DNA of 64,000 bases from Porphyridium purpureum (lineage: Eukaryota; Rhodophyta; Bangiophyceae; Porphyridiales; Porphyridiaceae). The notes below the pieces were generated by a model that was not told the origin of the DNA, did no database searches, and was given only the letters and a program-made list of their open reading frames with translations. The DNA is taken from positions 248,001 through 312,000 of the forward strand of contig VRMN01000014.1 of assembly GCA_008690995.1 (NCBI GenBank), written 5' to 3'. Of this stretch, positions 1 to 11,153 are shown piece after piece. A program made the translations under genes and the position numbers. Position 1 is the first letter of the stretch; every line of letters starts with the position of its first letter.

Positions 1-2984
1 CGATATCTCAGGCTCATCCAGCATGACGACCGCCTCCCTGAATTTTTGTGGCCCGAGCGGCTTGGTAAAGATGCCTGCCGGGTTTTCCTTCCCGGCGACA
101 AACCGCAGCTCACATCTTCCAAAGAGCTGTGCAGCAAAGACCTCATACAATGAGACGACCGCCACTCCTTGACTCTTGCGCAGGTGCTCAACCTTTGCAG
201 AGTATCCATTGCACACCCACACGATCGCGACTTCAATATCACAATGCATAACCCCATGCTTTCCTCCTTGCAACCGTTCGGTTCCTACGAGCTCTTCCAC
301 CAGGCTCATCGCTGGTAGAAACCCTCCAAACGTAGCCTCGTGGAGGCTGATTAGCTCGGCCTGTCCAGTAGAAGTGTCCACTACTTTCTGCTTGCGACTG
401 CTCCAGTCGACAAGCGTCCACAATCGTTCGCTTCTAACGTACACAGCGTATCCTGTGGTGGACCTGCGCGTGGGCGGATATCCTGCATGGTCTACATCCC
501 AAAAAACATGCACGTCAACGGGAGCCCGTCTTTCCTCCTCATTCACGAGGCGTCCAAACGAAATCTGGCTGAATGGGTGCGCACGCAAGTATCTCAATAG
601 TTGTGCGAGTCCTTTCTCCGCGGCCTCGTTCCATGCATCCACAAACCGTGCCAGGTAGGCCACGGTGAACGCTATGCTCGGGCGCGACGTTCGTGCAACC
701 CACATCAGCTTCCCAATGACCTCTCGAACGCATTCGCATCTCCCGGGCTCATCAAACAATGAGGCCTCCGGGTAGTCCATTGGTCTGCTGGCATCCATCG
801 CGCTCGCGCTCTCCTCATGTTCTTTCACCAGCGTGCGCACGTAACCACTTCCATCCAGGGTGATCACCGTGTTCTCACGCGTGACGATCATTCCGAGATG
901 CGGGATCTGCTCACCGTCATCTAGAAACAGCGTTCGTTTATCAGTCACAAAGTCTTCGTAATGCTCCTTGACGACCGTCCTTACATGCGCATCCCGACCG
1001 GCTATCAAGCCGTCGTCGACGTACAACACCGGCGAGGTCTCGCATCCGTCTGTCGTATGAATGTCGGTCAATCCTGCGCCACGGTTTACCATCCGCGCGT
1101 CTCCAGCTTTTTCCTGGCGAACGCCGCAAAATCCGAGCCCGATCGTGGCAACCCGTTGATTGCCTTCTTCAGAGGCACAACGCTCCCGCGCTCGCGGCTC
1201 GCCTCGGGCGGCAGCCACATAAACATTGGCGGGCCCACGAGCGGCGCCTGTAGATATGCGCTCGTAATGTCGACGAACGCCATCTAATCGCCTTTCGCTG
1301 CGTGCAATGCCAGCACGCTCCGGAGCGACCGTAACCCAGCCGGGGATTCATACGGCACGATAGAGTGTACCGCCTTTCCTTCAGCATCGGACAGGCGATC
1401 GCCTCCTGCCACCAACCGGCACTTCCACTTCTGGTGCTCAGCTCCGAGTTGTACGTTCTTCTTTGCAAAGATGCAGGGCGACCGCACAAACACAGCGTTC
1501 TTAACCTTTCGAGCCTCCTCGACCGATTTCGGGGATCCCCACACTTCACACTGTCCCATGGCCGAGATCTCTTTCGTCAATGCCTCCTGCGCCGCTGTCT
1601 CTTTCATTACCACATGCGGTCGCACAAGTTACTCTAGGGTTACTCTAGGGTCACCCCGCACTTAACCTCGGCTTTCATTCCGGCCGGCAACATTTCCTGG
1701 CTCTCCTCCATCATTCGTAGCGTTCGCTCCGCTACTCTTTCGTCCCTGCGGACCATCTTCTCCATCTTGGCGCTCGCCCTTTGCGCCTTCTGAGCCCATT
1801 CAAGCTACGAGAACGAACCTTCCACGGCCGTGTAGTCCTGCGTCTTTCCGACGCCAGGGCCCGTTCGGTTCCTCACCCACTCTCTGGGCACTACGTCCAT
1901 CGACCGCGGGGTTATCACCTTGCCCGGGGAGAATTACATCCATCCCGCGCGGCCCGAATTCCAGCATCCGCAGATGCATCCGCAGCGTTCCGTAAACCAC
2001 GTGCGTGCCGAATGCTATCAACCGCGTTGACCGTGGCCACGGCTCTCCGTATCGTGCTTCATATGGAGTCTTACAGTTGCATGCGAGCGCATCATCCTAT
2101 TCTGCAGGAAGGAGTAATGCCTGGCGACCGCCACAAAGTTGGACTCCTCCATCCCAGACCGCACAAGCGCAGTGCGGATTTACTCGTTCGTCAATCTTTT
2201 GTGTTGCGCTCGCACCGCCAGCACTCTTCACCTCCGGCGCGCTCTTGCCTCTCGGCCAATCTTGTCCCAATCAAACTGCATGTTCACGGCACTGAGCCAC
2301 TCCACGCCCAGCACCACCTCACCGAGACTTCGGACGGAGTATACGTTGGCGTTCATCTCTCTCCTAATTGCCTCGACATTCATCTTCCCCACGAACGTGG
2401 CCTTGACCTTTCCTCCGCCTGCGACCGCAACATCAACCTCCTCTGAAGGCGTGCACATTTCAGCATTCTCCCCATTGCTCGACCAGACCCCCTCCACAAC
2501 GAAAACGTGAGTGGCTCCAGTGTCCAGCAGGGCGAGCGCCGCTATCCCACCGACGACGGCGCGCACCCGGGGGAGGCTTAGTTTCCCTGGCCACGGTCGT
2601 TCCTGCTTCCGTTCGCTGGCGACCGCCCGTTCCCCGCACCATCCGCTCCGTTCGGGCAGTTGCGACGGAAGTGTCCCTCCTGGCCACACCCGTTGCAGTG
2701 AACGCGGTTGCTCTTCCCATTTCTATCGTTCGGCTGCGCTGCACGACGCCCACTTTCCATTGGCTGGTGCCTGCGGTCGCCGTTCCATTCCTGGTTTCCC
2801 CAACGCCTGCGTCCACCATCCCACATTGCCTCTTCAGTCGCGACCGCGATGCGAGCAGCGTGCTCGAACGAGTTGCAGGTCCCGCTGTCCATCGAAGTAG
2901 CTCAGCTTCCCAGCCTTTACAGGCTGAGCGCGCAACAGCTGTGCATCCATGCCCTCTTCACCTTACCACGCGATGATACCACGT

Positions 2985-3482
2985 TATTATTATTGAACAT
3001 GCTACCGGTTTATAGCCGATAAGCCGATACGTGCTCTCAGCTTTTGGACACACTTGCGTGTGCGGACACTGGAGAATTCCTCAAACAAGTGTTTAGCTCT
3101 CTCGCCAACCATGTCCTTCTTACTAAAATTACCTCTATTCCGGCGTCGCCGCTTCAAGCGGGCGCGCCTTTTATACCTCGAGATCGGCGTCCGCCAAAGA
3201 CGAAAACTTCCTCGCGTCCGCGATCTCTGCTCATCCACCGCGCGTACGCGGCTCATCAGTTTGCCTCCATAGCGGCCACCATCTTCAACTTCTGCAGGTT
3301 CCTGCCATTTTCCACTCCTCTCCACCTGCGTCTCCGTGCACGTCAGGTGAGCGCGACGCTGCACAGCCCTTCGCAGGCTGCACTAACGCGAGTGTACCCC
3401 GTGTGCCCTCTCGAAGGTGTACACCACTGTACAAACTACTTCATCAAACATGTACACACGCGGACAACTTTTCAACAAAAGC
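2985..3482 (-). repeat. Probable 5' LTR of the older copia fossil (limits approximate)
   Basis: This lies directly upstream, in element orientation, of the primer-binding-like site. It contains a TATA-like box on the minus strand at about 3170-3182 (GGTATAAAAGG). The partner LTR would lie outside the window, so neither end can be fixed by comparison. It also carries several GTAC-core motifs between 3395 and 3470. Confidence 0.45.
3477..3482. repeat. Target-site duplication, left copy (AAAAGC)
   Basis: AAAAGC abuts the outer edge of the left LTR and is repeated exactly at the outer edge of the right LTR. Copia elements usually make 5-bp duplications, so one base may be a chance match. Confidence 0.75.
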
Positions 3483-3769
3483 TGTAGAAGTGTTAGCTTC
3501 AAGTATAACGCAACTTTACTCTCGTCTTGCTTGCACTGAAGGATGATAGTCCTTTCTGCTTGACTGCTGCGTCTTGGACCCGAAAACTTCGTCCGCGACT
3601 GCAATTTATACCCGCACTCCGGCAGGACACGCACGGACCAACGTCGTCTGCAACGGTCACCGAAAGCTGCCGCACCATACCGAGGTGGGCGCCAAAGTCT
3701 TGCTTAGAACGGTCACTAGACGTTACAGCAAACGGATCCTAGCCGTTACGCTAAACCGTCCCTTTACTG
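3483..3769 (-). repeat. 3' LTR of the young copia element
   Basis: Near-identical to 8022-8309. On the plus strand it begins TGTAGAAG and ends TTTACTG. It contains a TATA-like box reading GGTATAAATT on the minus strand. The purine-rich tract lies just inside at 3770-3780. Confidence 0.93.
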
Positions 3770-3803
3770 CGCCCCCTTCTAAGCAAATTTTTGCTCACCG
3801 ACC

Positions 3804-6800
3804 TCAACCTCTTCGCTGCGGTTCGATACCAAGGAGTGAAAGCTTCCTCTCAAACTTGAACTTTGAAAACTGTTTTGTAAACAGGTCGGCGGGATTGTCC
3901 TTGCCGCTTATCCAGGACAAATTCAGCACCCGTTTCTCGGCTAGCTCATGCAGCCACGCGATGGATATGCGCTGCGTTCTCCTCGCATGCCCAAGTTTTG
4001 CCGAAAATCCCTTTTCAACGGCTCGAATCGCTGCCTGGCTATCAGAAACCAAATGCAGAGATGCTTCGGGATGACCCATAACGTCCGCGTTCAGCAGAAG
4101 GACCTTGGTGGCGGCTTCGAGCGCGACTATTTCTGCTTCCGCGGACGAGGTAGCCACTGACCTCTGCAACCGCGAGCCCCAGTCGACCAAATAGCACTCG
4201 GTCCCCGCCGATAGGAACATCGCCATCCCCGAAGTTGACTTCGCGGCGCCGCTGCAGTCGCCCGAAAAATCAGAGTCTACAAATGAGGTCAGCGCGAAGA
4301 GCTCCTCCTGCGCGAGCTGCTGAATCTTAAACACAATAGTCGAAACCGGGTTCGCGCGCAAGTATTAAAAGATGCGCTTCAGCAGGCGCTCGCCTCCCAA
4401 GCTCCACCTATCAACTAAACGTGCTACTCGTGCGACGGCCCGTGCCAAATCTGGCCTCGTGGTTCGGGCTAACCAAAGAAGTGCGCCAAGCTCCGAGCGC
4501 GGAGCATCCGGAGCGCCGTTCTCGAAATCTTCCGCTTCGACAGCCACATCTGGCGTCCTGGGCGCCCCCACAATGTTCTGCAACCTCCACGCATACGACT
4601 TAATGAGATGCCTCGCGTAGTCTGTATGATCCAGTTCGATCTGGTCGCCAACTCGCCGCACGGTGATTCCGAGAAACCTAATCTGCTGCGCGTCCGATAG
4701 CAGGCAGGGGGAATCGAACACGAACATTTTTCGAAGCTCCTCCTTCACCTGTAGAATTTTAGCCTGCGGCCCAACGATGAGGAAGTCGTCGACATAGGCA
4801 ACAATATACACTCCATCGCGCCAGAAGACCGAGGCCACGCGTTCCGTCCAGCCGGCCTTTCGCAATTTGTCGGCTGTCTCGTGCACAAAATCCGCGCCGG
4901 CGCGCGGGAGACCATACAGTGCCTTTCGCAGCCTGTAAACTCCCTTGCGCGCCCCGGGCGCCTCCTCGGGTAGACAAATAAACACCGGATCACCGCGCAA
5001 GTCCGACTGAAGGTAGGCCGACGTCATGTCCATGCCCATCACGGCGTGATTGCAAGCCGCGGCCCAGGCGAGTACTAACCGAAGCGCGGCCAAGCTGCTT
5101 GGCGCTGCGTAAGGCACAGGCTGCTCAGCCCGCTCGCCATCATGCGACTTTAAATTATTCCCAGCCGCAACAAAACGGACTTTGTACCTTTGCGCCTCCG
5201 CGCCTCTCTCTTTGTGCTTCAGCGTGTAAATGAAGTGCCCACGCACGAAGATTGCTCTTGGAACCGTACGAGCAGCCGTCCACTGCACGGGTGAGGAATC
5301 CCAGGCGTTGAACCGAGCAAGCTTTTCCAGCTCGTCATTGCGTGCACGAGTGAATGCTTCATTCTTCACTGCCACGCTCCGCGGCACGACCTCCGTCACG
5401 TTTAGCTCGAAGCGCCGGGGAGCTTTCGTTGCTCGACCCGCACGCGTTCGCACGCCAGAGAATGTGGCGTCTGGCTTGGCACCCTGCGCGTCGCGCGCCA
5501 CCACAGTTTCCTCCCTTCTGCGCTTCTTGGCGAGTGCCCGAGCACTCTTCGCCCGCAGAGCCATTTCTCTCGCAGCTTGGTCTGCCGCATTCTGCGCACG
5601 CTTGCGCATCGCCTCCGAAGCTCGTTCTTCGCGAACGCGGTCCTTCTCGGCTCTTGCGCTCTCCCGCTCGTCTCGAGCGTTTTTATGGCGCGCCTCACGT
5701 CTGCTATATTCCAGCAGGTCTTCGACGGTGCACTTACATGCTCCGATAGTGCACGTACCGTCCCGCCGATGCCTTTTCGCGCGCTTGCCCAGGCACTTGT
5801 AGCAAAGGACGACTGCAATTCGAGTTTTTCTGCATCGAATGCACTCCTCTGCGTCTTCGGGAACCCGGTCGACGTCATCATCAAGCCACAATCGCTCCCC
5901 AAGCGGTCTGAGCCCCAGTCGACGCGCGGGAAACTCCGTCCTCCGAAATTCCACGTCGCGCGTGGCAATCTCGCGTACAACACCGTTCGCCAAGTCATCC
6001 ACAGGGGCTACGACAAAGCCAACTTCGCCATGAAATCTTAGCAGAACGCCAAGCTTCGCCCTTGCTTCAAACTTTCCCGTCTCGTCACTCAAAAACAAGA
6101 CCGCACAGCCAAACGGAGCCAACTTGTCTTGTGCATACGCGGTTCCGTACCTTTTCTCGTACGGCGTCTCCCGCCCGGGATGACTGGAACTGTGCCTGTT
6201 ATACACAAACGTTTGATGCTTTATGGCATCGGGCCAAAAGCGCGCCGGGAGCCCAGCTTCTACCAGCGCCGCTCTTGTGGGCTCTACGACATCCCGGTTT
6301 CTGGACTCGATTAGAGCATGGGAATTCGGCCTATTCGGAAGACCAAACTCGGAAAGCGAACCTTTCAGCCTCACGAGATCTTCAAAAACGCCGCGAAACT
6401 CTTTGCCGCCGTCGGACTTGACAACTCGTGGCCAATGTGTGCCAGCAAGAGCAACGTCCATGGCCTTCGCGCAAGAGGCGGCAGTCTTATCCTCTACTGG
6501 CTCTACGAAAAGCCAACCATCCCGCCTGTCCGCACCAACCAGAGCGTAACGCTCGCCCCCGCGTCCAACACCCCCATCGTCCCGGCCCGCGTCAATGAGG
6601 TCCACATCGAGCGCGTCTCGAACACCCGCCTGCTCGCCCGTGCGCCTGGCTGGACGGCGGCGCATTTTTCCGAGCGCGCACGCGCCGCAGCCAGAATCTT
6701 TTGGCCGGTGCGCTAAGTAATGCTCTTCGCCGCACGACACCGCAGCTATCCGCGCCCATTCTGCCCAAAGTGGACTAACGACCGTAAACCATGGAATTCC

Positions 6801-7160
6801 AAGGATTAGGTCGCACGAAAGCTCACGTACGACGATTAGCCGCGCTACACAGCTTGCCTTGGCTGCCTTAAGGACGGGTATATGCGGCGAGTCAACGACG
6901 ACTTGCGCAACCCCTATAACGTCCAGCGTGTGCCCATTCGCCACTCTCGCGCTGGCGACAACGTCTGGCACAGACTCGACCACGCAACCGGGGATTCTTT
7001 CAACAAAACTGCGCCTGGCAAAACATGCGGTAGCTCCGTTGTCCAGCATGGCGGGTACCTTCGTGCCATTCACAGTCACGTCTTCAAAACATGGTTTCGT
7101 GAACAACGGCACCACTTGCCGGATCGTCACTGCTTCCGGTACAGGATCCGGCGCCCCCAT
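3804..7160 (-). CDS. pol: copia pol region (protease, integrase, RT, RNase H)
   Basis: Retroelement polyprotein region. In order it shows an aspartic protease, an integrase with a zinc-binding HHCC-like start (CGACALGK) and a DDE core (SDGGKEF), a basic low-complexity linker, a reverse transcriptase with the YVDDFLIVG catalytic motif, and a copia-type RNase H near the 3' end. The domain order separates Ty1/copia from Ty3/gypsy. It is listed as a fossil part of the element, not as a host gene. Confidence 0.88.
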
Positions 7161-7171
7161 GCCCAGGCCGC

Positions 7172-7990
7172 CTAGGCCCGGCTGGGGGCCAAACCTTTTA
7201 AATCAGGGCACGTTGCTCGCACGTGATCCTCCTTCCCGCAATTCCAACAGCCGTCCCTATTCTTTTTCCGGCGACGGCGCGACGGAAGCGCACCCGCGCT
7301 GACCGCCCCCAGGTCCATTGGTGCAGGCCCATCGTGTCCTGCAGAGCTCCCGTAGAGGGAGAGCGAGCCTCCATATGCAGACTCTGCTGCCGATGCAACC
7401 CGGGCTGCATGCGTTACCGAAGCAACGTCCGCTTTCAGGACTTCAACCTTGATTTTCGGTTTCAGCCCGCGGACAAAACGGTCAAGCCTTTCCTCCTCTG
7501 TCAAACGAGGAATCATCAGCGTAACACGCGCGAATTCGTTCACGTATTCCTCCACGGAACGTGACTGCCTCAGGGTTGCAAGCACATCACGTGCGGCGCG
7601 CGCTGCATGTGGTGGCGTAAACGTTGCCTCAATCGTCGCAGAGAATTCATCCCACGTCCCAGGCGAGGATCCTTGGGTTGTTGTTGCCATCCACCACACC
7701 AGGGCCGGACCGCGGAAGTACGTCGCGGCCGCCCTGATCGCCTTTAACTCGGCGTCGCGACGAAGTTCGTCTGCTGTGCGTCCAGGCCCAGCGGTTCCAG
7801 GCGCCGCCCGAGCAGCTGCCACCGCGGCCACCGCCGCATCGCGCAGCGGAATGTAGATAACCTCGCGCGCACTGAACAACCACGTTTTAATGGCCAGCGC
7901 GTCACGCGCCCCATCATAAACGTCAAGGCGCGACACCTGCACCAAGTCAGCGGGCCCCGGCCTCGCCATTGCACGCGAAAGTGCCTCCAT
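7172..7990 (-). CDS. gag: copia gag (capsid/nucleocapsid region)
   Basis: A 272-aa frame starting with ATG at 7990, just after the primer-binding site. It has a helical capsid-like body ending in a CCHC zinc knuckle (CWNCGKEDHVRATC). It lies in a different frame from pol, a relation some copia elements handle by frameshifting; whether this one does cannot be seen. Confidence 0.85.
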   Translation of the reverse strand: MEALSRAMARPGPADLVQVSRLDVYDGARDALAIKTWLFSAREVIYIPLRDAAVAAVAAARAAPGTAGPGRTADELRRDAELKAIRAAATYFRGPALVWWMATTTQGSSPGTWDEFSATIEATFTPPHAARAARDVLATLRQSRSVEEYVNEFARVTLMIPRLTEEERLDRFVRGLKPKIKVEVLKADVASVTHAARVASAAESAYGGSLSLYGSSAGHDGPAPMDLGAVSAGALPSRRRRKKNRDGCWNCGKEDHVRATCPDLKGLAPSRA

Positions 7991-8008
7991 CCTCTATCGA
8001 AACCCAAA

Positions 8009-8020
8009 GCGATGATACCA
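8009..8020 (-). other. Primer-binding site of the young copia element
   Basis: TGGTATCATCGC on the minus strand lies one base inside the 5' LTR. It starts TGGTATCA, as in most plant and fungal copia elements primed by initiator tRNA-Met. The same sequence recurs in the older fossil at about 2974-2984. Confidence 0.7.
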
Positions 8021-8021
8021 C

Positions 8022-8309
8022 TGTAGAAGTGTTAGCTTCAAGTATAACGCAACTTTACTCTCGTCTTGCTTGCACTGAAGGATGATAGTCCTTTTTTGCT
8101 TGACTGCTGCGTCTTGGACCCGAAAACTTCGTCCGCGACTGCAATTTATACCCGCACTCCGGCAGGACACGCACGGACCAATGTCGTCTGCAACGGTCAC
8201 CGAAAGCTGCCGCACCATACCGAGGTGGGCGCCAAAGTCTTGCTTAGAACGGTCACTAGACGTTACAGCAAACGGATCCTAGCCGTTACGCTAAACCGTC
8301 CCTTTACTG
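8022..8309 (-). repeat. 5' LTR of the young copia element
   Basis: Near-identical partner of 3483-3769. A TATA-like box (GGTATAAATT, minus strand; plus positions 8143-8152) is the likely element promoter. AAAAGC at 8310-8315 is the outer target duplication. Confidence 0.93.
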
Positions 8310-8315
8310 AAAAGC
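8310..8315. repeat. Target-site duplication, right copy (AAAAGC)
   Basis: Matches 3477-3482 exactly and abuts the end of the right LTR. Confidence 0.75.
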
Positions 8316-8766
8316 AAGACATCCCTTTTTTTCTTCAAGAAAGCTTTACCAAGCTGGCCTTCGCCTCTTGCTACACCTTTATATACCTACCGCGGCGAAT
8401 GCGTGGATAACGCGGCCAAGTTGGACACGCGTCCCGGCGACGTGCGTGTGTCCACGCTATTTCCAAAAATAGCACTCCGTTTACAGACAGCCTCTGCTGT
8501 CCATGCCAAGCACAGGAAGCACGGCACGTTGCGCTGGCACCCGTTCGCGCCACTAACCGTACATTCTGATCTTGAGGCCCGAGTGGACTTGCGCGAGTAC
8601 ACGCCCTTTCTCATGAATAAAGTGCAACCCAAAACGGATAGGGTGCAGAGCTGTTATCAAGTTGTACTAGTAAAATGATCTGCATTACGATAGAGAATAA
8701 AGGTCTGGTGAAAAGGGAACGAGACTGAGGTCGAAACGGACAGGGACCTTTGTACGTGTGTGGCTA
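8316..8766. other. Intergenic flank between copia and Tc1/mariner
   Basis: No gene seen. A TATA-like stretch at 8379-8391 (CCTTTATATACC, minus strand GGTATATAAAGG) resembles the LTR promoters to the left. It could be a remnant of another LTR or the displaced outer part of the older copia LTR, but no repeat partner is visible. Confidence 0.4.
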
Positions 8767-9581
8767 TTACTCAGCCATAGATAGTTGGAATCGGTCTTTG
8801 TCTCCTTGCAAGTATGCGCCTCGAACATATGCATGGTCGAATATGCGTTTCAGCGGAAAAGCGTCCACAAATTGATCAGTACAGTCTGGTCCAAAACCTT
8901 CCAAGCAAGTGTGACGGTATTTCTTAGCTTTAGCACCATCTGAGACTGCCATGCATCGTCAGAAACCTTGCATGCTAGTATTTTCCACCCTTTGTGTATC
9001 ATGCTGAAGTCCAGCGAGTACGCTGGCCAGTCTAAACGCTCCACATTCTCATCATTCTTGAAATGCATCAGCTGGCGACTTGTGTGTACTGGTGCGTTAT
9101 CCTGCTGAGAAATCATGCTCGAGTCCATGATCTGACGGTAGCGGCTCAGCACACCGTCATTCTGAAGCACGGAAGCAGAATTGGCAGCCGCAAAGATCTT
9201 GTTCATGAATTAAAAGCGAATCTTTCCTGTCGCAGAAAAAGTACCCCAAACCATGTCACCACCGCCGCCGGAATGACTTGACCCAATGTTTCAGCATTCT
9301 CTGCGCGCTCAAGCCACGTCTTGCGGAAAGCATCCGGCGCATCCTGGCTGCATTTTTTTCTCGTCCATGAACACAATTGTGGCTCTTTTTGTTTGTTCCA
9401 GCTGACAGCGTCTGGTCGAGGCCAGCCTCTTGAGCTCAAAAGTAAGCGTCAGCCGTGTATAGACTGGAACTGTTTGGCATGCAGCGGTCGGGTTCATTGT
9501 TGTCCGAATTGCCGTCAAATTTGGGACACGATTGATACCGCGAAGGTGATGTGCAGCACAAACTTGATGGGCAGTATTCAC
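8767..9581 (-). mobile_element. Tc1/mariner transposase fossil
   Basis: Three minus-strand frame pieces follow each other in the order of a Tc1/mariner DDE transposase. The first (9309-9581) holds IVFMDEKK, the first catalytic Asp. The second (9203-9439) holds the VTWFG stretch. The third (8850-9206) holds QQDNAPVHTS with the second catalytic Asp, then LDWPAYSLDFSMIHKGW, the normally DLNPIENLW-like end of the core. A C-terminal piece follows at 8767-8952. At least two frameshifts separate the pieces, and the N-terminal helix-turn-helix and terminal inverted repeats were not found. It is therefore dead, though the catalytic block is still easy to read. Confidence 0.85.
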
Positions 9582-11153
9582 AAGCCGAAGCTTCTTGATG
9601 TCATGAAGCTTGAGTATGCATGCCTCTGTGCGTTTTGAAGCGTCTCTATTGGCGTAACTCTGTGCGTTTACGTCCTAGCACAAAACGACGTATATAGAGC
9701 ACCTAATGTATACCACAATGTCTATCACGTATTGTCCTACTCCCGAAGGCCCTGAGAGCGTCTTTTTTCCTTCTTTCAGCAGTCAATATTGCGTTGTATG
9801 GTGATGCAATGAAGCTTTTCACCACCTTTGCTAGATGTGTTTCTCTCCACTTTCTTTGCATCGTCCACTTGCGAAATCCAGGGCTTCTTCTATTCTGTCC
9901 GCTCTCCGTCTCGCGCAACCAATCGCGCCAAATTTGCTTTCCCCTTAAAACCCCAAAATTAAATATGAACTGTGTATTTTCTGTTATGAATTGGACGGTC
10001 CCTTGTTCGTTTTGGTCGCTCCTGAGCTGCGTGGTCGCGCGTCGGAATGTGCTACTGGGCGTATCTGCTTCCTTGCATGCAGGGTCCAAGGCGGCGTCAT
10101 TTCAGGTTACACGCTCAAGGTCGTGCGTGCGGTGGAGCGAGCATATGCAGAGGAGCTAGACTGTGCATCCATGTTGGGAGCTCGGGATCCGGCAAGATTC
10201 ACTGAATTCGTAGCGCTGGGAACAGTAGTGCCCCGTGGATGGCTGTAGGTTTGAATTTACAATGCCTTGATAGCGTGACATCTCAGTTGCACATGAACGA
10301 GAACTCATCACCCGAGCTGTCTTCTTGGCAGGCAGTATGACTGATTGGTGCTGCGCGTTCGCTGCGTTTTCCAAGAAATCATGCGGCGCGCAATTTCTGC
10401 AATACCGAGAAGAGTTCAGATGTTAGGTCTCGCTAATTCATGCCGCCGGACTGGAGCGCAATAAATTTCCACGGCGATGCGGTCGGCTGCGCTCTATTTT
10501 CGACCTGGCGCGCAATAATTTTCCTGATGAAGCTCGTGCATTTAGCCGCGACCCTCTTGTTCTTACTCATCTGCATCATACCTTGACATCACGATACGTC
10601 CCTCGCTGTCTCTACCCACCGCACGCAAGGATGGCATTTCAAGAGAGTGTAAAGCCATGAATTGTCAGCGCGTTTGCAAGCATGTTCCTTGAAACTGAAT
10701 TCATGGATCGCAGCTCATCGACTCCACTACTGTCACCATCCGCTAAAAGCAAACAGAGCAACGTACAGCAGACCCGAACACGAGCTTGCGTGCGAACATA
10801 TGGGCAGCTGCAAGACGTCACTCAAGGCTTGCTGCTCAGCAGCGCCATGCCGCTTGGTGCGTGCTGCATCAACATCTGTTCAAAGTTTTCATAGTACGGA
10901 ACAAAGTCTGATGGTGCACCATTTGCGAAACGTGCGCGATTGTCGGACGGAGCAAGTCTGACGGCATGGCTGCGATATGTACACCAGTAAGATGACGGCT
11001 CTGAGCGCGCGACCAGTCGTCTTTTCAGCTGCATGAAGCGCACTTCCAAGCCTTTCCAGTTGACGAGAAAAATTTTCAACGTTTCGCTGGTTCATGCTGA
11101 AGGCGGTCGGTGGCATAGAACTCGGGGAATAGTTATGACCACGAGCTTAGGTT
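9582..11153. other. Gene-poor stretch between Tc1/mariner and XPD
   Basis: No recognisable gene. The region is AT-richer than its surroundings. A minus-strand frame at 10822-11079 (85 aa, ending SGMALLSSKP) and a plus-strand frame at 9991-10248 (ending VVPRGWL) look slightly protein-like but match no family I know. They could be relics. Confidence 0.4.

Larger units (their letters stand above)
1..3482 (-). mobile_element. Ty1/copia LTR retrotransposon fossil, cut by the left window edge
   Basis: Decayed copia-type element read right to left. A primer-binding-like site (about 2974-2984, TGGTATCATCGC on the minus strand) follows a probable 5' LTR. After it come a gag remnant with a CCHC zinc knuckle (about 2580-2890), an aspartic protease remnant (about 2230-2690) and reverse-transcriptase remnants (about 1-1625). 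Little integrase sequence is recognisable. The rest lies beyond the left edge. The element is broken many times and is clearly older than the copia element next to it. The right boundary is set only by the neighbour's start and is approximate. Confidence 0.75.
3483..8309 (-). mobile_element. Ty1/copia LTR retrotransposon, nearly whole and young
   Basis: A 4.8-kb element with two near-identical LTRs (287 and 288 bp) flanked by an AAAAGC target duplication. In element order: 5' LTR (8022-8309), primer-binding site, gag (7172-7990), pol (3804-7160), a purine-rich tract (3770-3780) and 3' LTR (3483-3769). The pol order protease, integrase, reverse transcriptase, RNase H is diagnostic of Ty1/copia. 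The LTRs differ at only a few positions, so the insertion is recent. The coding part looks close to whole, with about one or two breaks. It sits against, and perhaps within the end of, the older copia fossil on its left. Confidence 0.93.
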
